This document shows positions 57,428 through 62,538 of a stretch of 62,538 nt of DNA, piece after piece; within the stretch, counting starts at the first letter, position 1, and every line of letters starts with the position of its first letter. The translations under genes and the position numbers were made by a program. This DNA is from an uncultured Cetobacterium sp. (GTDB taxonomy: Bacteria > Fusobacteriota > Fusobacteriia > Fusobacteriales > Fusobacteriaceae), in assembly GCA_949293295.1 (NCBI GenBank), contig CASFCG010000015.1, positions 1 to 62,538 on the forward strand, read 5' to 3'. Below the pieces are notes generated by a model. It did not search any database. It saw only the letters and a program-made list of their open reading frames with translations, and was not told the origin of the DNA.

Positions 57428-60280
57428 ATGAGATTTTTGATTACAGAATATTTTTTAAAAACAATACCAATAGAAAAAAATTTTGTACTATTGAAAAAGT
57501 TAAGATTTTTTAATGATTTATTACAAAAAAATCTCAGCTTCTCTATAGAATTACCGAAAGGATTTTGGATAAAAAAAATAAATGGTTCTGATTCACTGTA
57601 TGAGTTTAGAATTAATAATGGAGATAGAGTGTTCTTTAAATTTGAACGTAAAAGAAAAAGAGAGCAAGATTATAGTAGATTTATATTTTTAATTTTCTCT
57701 TCACATGATAGAGCGGTAAAAAAAGCCAAAAGAAAGGAGCTTTCAGAAACAAACCTGAAAGATTTCATCATATTTGATGAAAACGACAATATAGAAGATA
57801 TAGATGAAAAATACTTTGATTATAACAATATGATTACTTACGAGATAATTGATGATTTAGAGTTTTTAAAAAACTTTGAAGATAAACGATATAACTACTA
57901 TTATTTAAATGATGAGCAGTATTCCTGTTTAATAGATTTCCCACCATATTTCGTTACCGGAAGTGCTGGAAGTGGAAAAAGCACACTTACAATTAGAAAA
58001 CTTTTGAATCTAGAAGAAAATAAAGAGTTTTATAATATTGAAAAAATTTTATATCTAACTTCAAATAAATATCTACGTGATAAATCTCAAGAACAATACG
58101 AAGATTTTAGAAAAAAAGGACAAAGAATTGCCAATTTTTTAACTTTAAAGGAGCTGTTTTGTGGGGAATTAAATATTTTATCAAAAAAAATTGTAGATTT
58201 TATTCAATTTAAAAACTTCTTGAAAATCTCCTATCCTCAATTAAAAAAGTTTCACTTGACTCCGGAAGAGATTTATTCAGAGATAAATGGAGTTTTAAAA
58301 GGGATTATGATAAATGAAACGGTGGATAATTGGAATAGAGATTTAAAAAACATTCTTTTAAAGAAAGATGAATATTTTTCACTCAATTCAAACTATACAA
58401 CTTTGAATAATCAAGATAGAGAACTCATTTATTCCATTGCTGAAAGATATTGTAAATGGCTAAAAGAAAACAACCTATTTGACTTGAATGATTTAGCAAG
58501 ATTAATTTTAAAAAACTCTGGAACTCATTATGATTTTTTAATTATAGATGAACTTCAAGATATGACTGAATTACAAATATATGCAATTATGAGCCTAGTC
58601 AAAAATAAAGATAATATTTTTTTAGCAGGAGACATACATCAAATGATTAACTCTACATACTTTAGTTTTGACAGAATTAAAAATCTATTTTTCTCAAAAT
58701 ATAATAAAAGAATTACCACAAAAACCCTTTATAAAAACTATAGAAGTGCTGGAAAAATAGTTGAAATTGCAAATTACTTTGCGGAGTTTCGTGCAAAAAC
58801 TATTGGAAGTATGGGAGTGGAGGACTATAAGGAGATTTCCATCTTAAAAGAGGGAAAAGTTCTGCTAACCTCTATGAATAAAAAATTGTTACAAGAAGCA
58901 CAAAACGATGTAAACTCAGCTATTATTGTACCTGATGAAATAGTTAAAAGTGAGTTATCAGAGGTTTTAGAAAACAGGCATAGAATCTTTACAATCCAAG
59001 AGATAAAGGGATTGGAATATTTGAATATAATCTGTTATAATCTCTCATCAAATTACAAAGAACAATGGGAAAAAATATTTTCAAAAAAGGTCAAATATGA
59101 CCAAAAATATAGAAAATATTTTAATATTTTTTATGTTGGAATAACAAGAGCAAGAGAGAATCTGATTATAATGGAAAATAATATAGAGAATAATCTATTA
59201 TTAGAGAAAATTCAAAAGTTTTTAATACCTACAAACGACATTGAAATTAATAAAAAAAGTAAAGATAAATCTAAAGAGAAAAAAGAGTGGTTGGAGGAAG
59301 GAATAAAACTGTATAAACTAGAACAGTTAGAAGAAGCAGATTATGCCTTCAAGAAAGCAGGGGAACCAACATGGATACTAGAATATGAATTGACAGAAAA
59401 AATTAAGAATAAGGAGTTAGAAGAAGCTACTAAATTACTAAAACATCCTATGATACAGCCAAAATCAAATCTCTATAAGAAGATGATAATAGATTGCTGT
59501 ATAGAAAATGAAATATTGATTGAAGGTATTGAATACAATCATGATTTTAAAATTTCATACAGAGAGAATGAATTAAAAGATAAAATTTTATTGAAAATAG
59601 AAAAAGAACAATTTACAAAAAATGAATTAAAAAAGATTATATCTTTCTTTGAAAAAAAAAGAGATATAAAATCTTTGGCAGATATCCTATTGAGTCTAAA
59701 AGAGTATGAAAAAGCTTTGGAATTTTATTATAATCTTAAGGACAAAAACGGAATATATCACTCTAGAAAAGGGATTTTATTGAAAAAATTTGAAAATATA
59801 AGTGATATTGATAAAAAAATAAAAGAGTTGGATAAAATAATCCATACTCAAAATATAAATAGTTTTGATAAGAATGATAAATTAACTCCAGCTCAAAGAG
59901 CTATAATTTTAGAAAAAAATGAGTTATTATTTGAGATGGTTTTAGTTCTTGGCGGTCGATTTGACAGTTATGTGAAAGGAAAAGAGTTATTGCCATTTTA
60001 CACTTTGAAATATATGAATTTTTCAAAGAAAAAAGAAAAAATTTTTATTGAAATTTTCATTAAATATGGATTTAATTTTAATGAGAAGCAATATCTTTTT
60101 ACTTACTTAACAGAGTTAAAAATTGCTAAAAAATTAATAAAATATGGAGTTTTAAACATCAAAAATTTTGAAAATTTTTTGGACAGTTTTTCAGTTTCAA
60201 AGTTGGATTTTTTAATGTGTAGGAAAATCTTACTTCTGAAAAAAATAATAATGAATACTAAAAGGGAGGAGAAAGAATGA
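57428..60280 (+). CDS. SF1 (UvrD-like) helicase with RelE-like N-terminus and long C-terminal region
   Basis: 950 residues. Residues about 40-100 (LPKGFWIKKINGSDSLYEFR, then INNGDRVFFKF and FIFLIFSSHDRAVKKA) look like a RelE/ParE-type toxin fold by strand pattern. The helicase part (about 160-580) has Walker A GSAGSGKST (178-186), Walker B IDELQD (373-378), FLAGDIHQMI, KNYRS and motif VI YVGITRARENL (about 564-574). The rest (about 600-950) is helical, TPR-like at first (KLEQLEEADYAFKKAGEPTW) with no nuclease motif. Resembles TRANK1-like helicases in layout. Start: ATG 57428 after AGGAGG; the TTG at 57392 is rejected. Overlaps the next gene by 4 nt. Confidence 0.75.
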   Translation: MRFLITEYFLKTIPIEKNFVLLKKLRFFNDLLQKNLSFSIELPKGFWIKKINGSDSLYEFRINNGDRVFFKFERKRKREQDYSRFIFLIFSSHDRAVKKAKRKELSETNLKDFIIFDENDNIEDIDEKYFDYNNMITYEIIDDLEFLKNFEDKRYNYYYLNDEQYSCLIDFPPYFVTGSAGSGKSTLTIRKLLNLEENKEFYNIEKILYLTSNKYLRDKSQEQYEDFRKKGQRIANFLTLKELFCGELNILSKKIVDFIQFKNFLKISYPQLKKFHLTPEEIYSEINGVLKGIMINETVDNWNRDLKNILLKKDEYFSLNSNYTTLNNQDRELIYSIAERYCKWLKENNLFDLNDLARLILKNSGTHYDFLIIDELQDMTELQIYAIMSLVKNKDNIFLAGDIHQMINSTYFSFDRIKNLFFSKYNKRITTKTLYKNYRSAGKIVEIANYFAEFRAKTIGSMGVEDYKEISILKEGKVLLTSMNKKLLQEAQNDVNSAIIVPDEIVKSELSEVLENRHRIFTIQEIKGLEYLNIICYNLSSNYKEQWEKIFSKKVKYDQKYRKYFNIFYVGITRARENLIIMENNIENNLLLEKIQKFLIPTNDIEINKKSKDKSKEKKEWLEEGIKLYKLEQLEEADYAFKKAGEPTWILEYELTEKIKNKELEEATKLLKHPMIQPKSNLYKKMIIDCCIENEILIEGIEYNHDFKISYRENELKDKILLKIEKEQFTKNELKKIISFFEKKRDIKSLADILLSLKEYEKALEFYYNLKDKNGIYHSRKGILLKKFENISDIDKKIKELDKIIHTQNINSFDKNDKLTPAQRAIILEKNELLFEMVLVLGGRFDSYVKGKELLPFYTLKYMNFSKKKEKIFIEIFIKYGFNFNEKQYLFTYLTELKIAKKLIKYGVLNIKNFENFLDSFSVSKLDFLMCRKILLLKKIIMNTKREEKE

Positions 60281-61713
60281 AACTAAAAATATTTGTTATT
60301 ACATCAATTTTAACCGCTACTACTTTTTCAAGTGAAAGAAATAGTTCGGATTTAACCTTAAATATCTCTGTAAAAAAATCTGAGATTAATAGAGTAGTAA
60401 ATAAAGAGGTTCCTGATGTTTTCGAGGGGGTCGGAAACGGCGAACAGTTATTTAACGGAAAAGTTTTTGACCTTGGACTTAATTTATTAGGTAATGTCGA
60501 TAAAAAAATAGCTGATTATACAAAAGAGATGAAGTGGGCATACAGAATAGAAAGAGGCGATATAAATATCAATGCAAAGGCTGATAATCTAGTTTTAAAT
60601 AGTGATTATACTGGGATTTTTAAACTAAATCTAATTGAGCAAAATGAAAATATAGAACTTAAATTGAAAGGAAATATTGAACTAAATTCAAGAGTTAATA
60701 TCTCTAATAACTGGGATTTTCAGTTGGAAACAACACCAAATTTCTTTATCGAAAATGAAAAGTTTCCTTTAAAACTAAATCTATTTGGTTTTAATATAAC
60801 TAAAGATATAGATGCTGGAAAAACTGTTCAAACTAAACTAAATTCAGCTTTGAAAAATGTAAGTAAAAAGTTTGACGAAAAGATAGTAGAATCAATTGAT
60901 TTAAGAAAAAATATGATAAAATTATTGGAAATTTTAAAAAAGCCAATATTAATTGATGAAAAAAATTCAATCTGGCTCACAATCAATCCAATTTTAGCTA
61001 GATATTCTGAATTTTCAATGGATGAAGAAAATATAAAATTTGGAATAGGTTCCCAACTAGAGACCGCTTTGTATGTTGGAGATGAGCCAAAAATAGACAA
61101 AAAAATTGAGCTGCCACAAATAACATACGGTATACTGAATAACAGTTCCGAGATAAATCTTCCAATTATATTAAGTTATAAAAAAATAAATGAAATTGTG
61201 AATCGTGAAGATTTTGAAAAAAAAGTTGATATATTTTGGGGGATAAAAGCTGATTTTAATAATATTGAACTAGCACCAAATCAAAATAAAATAAGTCTAA
61301 CTTCAGATGTTGTCTTAAAACTTTTTGGCATATTTAATTTAAAAGGAAATATAAGTGGAAATCTAATCCCAGTTAGAAATGAAAATGGGGAATTTGTGAA
61401 AAATACGATTGAATATTATTTAAAAACTGATAATTGGTTTTTAAAAGGAATGAATAAACTATTCAAAAATAAAATAATAAATTCTATTGAAAAAAATAAA
61501 TATTTAAATCTTAATCAGAGTGAAAAAAATAATGAATTAAAAGAGGAGTTCCAAGTAAAATTAAATAAAATAGGAGCTGAAAAAGAGCCTAAGTTAAGTG
61601 TCAACATAAAAGAGATTAAAATGGAAGATATAAGAGTAAAATCAGGAGACATAAGAGTTCTTTTAAGAGTTAGAGGAGATTTTTATCTAGATATAAGAAA
61701 ATTAACTGAGTAG
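60277..61713 (+). CDS. DUF4403 family periplasmic protein
   Basis: 478 residues. Signal peptide to about residue 19 (FVITSILTATTFSS), then a BPI/TULIP-like beta-rich body: TLNISVKKSEINRVVNKEVPDVF (about 27-49), a segment with WAYRIERGDININAK, and a repeat of the same S-x-I-x-I-x-N pattern in the second half (LPIILSYKKINEIVNRE). DUF4403 proteins are periplasmic and of unknown function, perhaps lipid-binding. It starts with ATGA overlapping the stop of the helicase gene, an odd partner for a DNA/RNA enzyme. Confidence 0.8.
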   Translation: MKLKIFVITSILTATTFSSERNSSDLTLNISVKKSEINRVVNKEVPDVFEGVGNGEQLFNGKVFDLGLNLLGNVDKKIADYTKEMKWAYRIERGDININAKADNLVLNSDYTGIFKLNLIEQNENIELKLKGNIELNSRVNISNNWDFQLETTPNFFIENEKFPLKLNLFGFNITKDIDAGKTVQTKLNSALKNVSKKFDEKIVESIDLRKNMIKLLEILKKPILIDEKNSIWLTINPILARYSEFSMDEENIKFGIGSQLETALYVGDEPKIDKKIELPQITYGILNNSSEINLPIILSYKKINEIVNREDFEKKVDIFWGIKADFNNIELAPNQNKISLTSDVVLKLFGIFNLKGNISGNLIPVRNENGEFVKNTIEYYLKTDNWFLKGMNKLFKNKIINSIEKNKYLNLNQSEKNNELKEEFQVKLNKIGAEKEPKLSVNIKEIKMEDIRVKSGDIRVLLRVRGDFYLDIRKLTE

Positions 61714-61759
61714 AAAAATAATAAATAGTTTTATGATAAAATAAAAAAAACATATTAAA

Positions 61760-61800
61760 ATAATAAAGAGTGACAATAATTTATTGTTACTCTTTATTAT
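61760..61800 (+). terminator. Terminator after the DUF4403 gene
   Basis: ATAATAAAGAGTGACAATAA / TTATTGTTACTCTTTATTAT, a 19-20 bp stem with one G-U or mismatch. The loop is minimal and the tail T-rich. Confidence 0.7.
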
Positions 61801-61929
61801 TAATATTTGATAGTTTATTTAATATATTTAAAATTAACCTTTAATCTCTTTATCTAAATACAATAAAGATAATAAATAACTCTTATTATTAAAAAGTATA
61901 ATATATCTATAATTAATTAACTACTATTG

Positions 61930-62066
61930 TTAGTCAGTATTTAAGATAAATGATATCAATACAAAACCATCCAATCTACTATAAGATAGAACCATACCTA
62001 TGTACACTGTATAAGCTTTATCACAACCAGTTGTCAAGAAATGAACATCATCATCTGTAGTTAAAG
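61930..62066 (-). pseudogene. Orphan open stretch, likely gene relic
   Basis: A 45-codon stretch on the minus strand with no start codon, ending VLISFILNTD then TAA. It begins after a TAG and reads NSLTTDDDVHFLTTGCDKAY. This is long for stop-free sequence at this AT content, so a decayed gene end is likely. Family not recognised. Confidence 0.3.
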
Positions 62067-62162
62067 AGTTCTATATAAATTTATATCCTAAAAATTAATT
62101 TAAATATACAAAAAACTGAAGAGAAAACTTCTTTCTCTTTAGTTGTAAAAATTTTTTAAAAT

Positions 62163-62258
62163 TGTATCTTAACTTTAGTTAATAATAGATTTGAGGCTAA
62201 ATCCACTCCCCCCTTTACTTTTGGATTTAGCTTAGAACCAAAACCTGCTCGAACCACC
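62163..62258 (-). pseudogene. Decayed 3' end of a secreted-family paralogue
   Basis: On the minus strand it reads RAGFGSKLNPKVKGGVDLAS then NLLLTKVKIQ. This aligns with the end of the adjacent gene (TGFTSELASKVEASFAGGVD, ESNLLIEVKLK). Only the last about 32 codons remain, with no start codon, so it is a truncated tandem duplicate. Confidence 0.65.
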
Positions 62259-62286
62259 TATAAATCATTTACAAATAAGTAACAAT

Positions 62287-62538
62287 CTATTTTAACTTAA
62301 CTTCAATTAATAGATTTGATTCTAAATCTACTCCTCCAGCGAAGCTTGCTTCTACTTTTGAAGCTAGCTCAGAGGTAAAACCTGTTCCCACCATTTTAGA
62401 ACCATCTACAAATTTTAGCGTTGCATCAGAAATTACCGCATTAATTTGTTTTGTAATATATGAAGACTTACTAGGTATATAAAACGCTCCCCAATTACTT
62501 ACCAAAACCTTATCATCACCTAGAGAAGGTAGCATATC
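62287..62538 (-). CDS. Secreted protein, paralogue 4 of the about 245-residue family (partial)
   Basis: The gene runs off the window edge; 83 C-terminal residues are seen. DMLPSLGD at the edge matches GMLPTALL of paralogue 2. The end GGVDLESNLLIEVKLK matches the terminal I-E-V-x-x strand of the other three (IEVRVK, IEVILN, ISVRVS). The internal Met at 62535 is not a start. A truncated copy of its last third follows directly downstream. Confidence 0.6.
   Translation of the reverse strand, partial: DMLPSLGDDKVLVSNWGAFYIPSKSSYITKQINAVISDATLKFVDGSKMVGTGFTSELASKVEASFAGGVDLESNLLIEVKLK

Overview
The window is a very AT-rich stretch of bacterial chromosome. Most likely it comes from the Fusobacteriaceae (Fusobacterium/Cetobacterium type); the genus cannot be fixed from sequence alone. 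The clues are a Gram-negative envelope (S6 autotransporter, beta-barrel outer-membrane protein, Lol-type ABC transporter, DUF4403 and SIMPL periplasmic proteins) combined with clostridia-like gene sets (Fhs, long-form Hpf, pyrimidine-nucleoside phosphorylase, iron alcohol dehydrogenase), strong GGAGG ribosome binding sites and TTGACA/TATAAT promoters.

Layout. 1-3840: a Bax-inhibitor-like membrane protein, then an accessory pair made of a coiled-coil gene broken by one in-frame TAA and a 603-residue protein with a sigma-70 region 4-like helix-turn-helix. 3945-10036: amino-acid permease, S6 serine-protease autotransporter and a small secreted companion. 10102-14737: murA-rlmB-leuS operon. 15373-18658: a DUF2147 secreted protein coupled to a one-module NRPS (C-A-PCP) whose adenylation pocket reads like an asparagine code. 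19029-23564: outer-membrane protein, radical SAM protein and FAD oxidoreductase, followed by tRNA-Ser(GGA). 24081-25851: ArsR / thioredoxin-like / ArsP-like permease operon. 26376-31594: iron alcohol dehydrogenase, then the rpsB-tsf-pyrH-frr translation operon with a structured leader. 32105-35628: SIMPL protein, pyrimidine-nucleoside phosphorylase, deoC and YehS. 35710-41311: small envelope and unknown genes, plus two tandem secreted paralogues. 41464-56845: DedA, TrxR-like, MBL hydrolase, fhs, aroK, M16 peptidase, hpf, Lol-type ABC transporter, recQ and recJ. 57428-61713: an SF1 helicase with a RelE-like N-terminus, overlapping a DUF4403 gene. 61930-62538: decayed coding pieces and the 3' end of a fourth secreted paralogue.

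The most unusual content is outside the housekeeping genes. There is an interspersed 168-nt element with a 32-nt palindrome at each end (two good copies in opposite orientation, one decayed copy and one solo hairpin). There is a family of about 245-residue secreted proteins (three complete, one cut by the window edge, one decayed), one of them beside the S6 protease. Other candidates are the putative Asn-activating NRPS/DUF2147 pair, the sigma4-like regulator beside a broken coiled-coil gene, and the helicase with a toxin-like N-terminal fold. Short matching scars that resemble IS200/IS605 ends occur at several intergenic sites, and one appears to supply the -35 box of the helicase gene.
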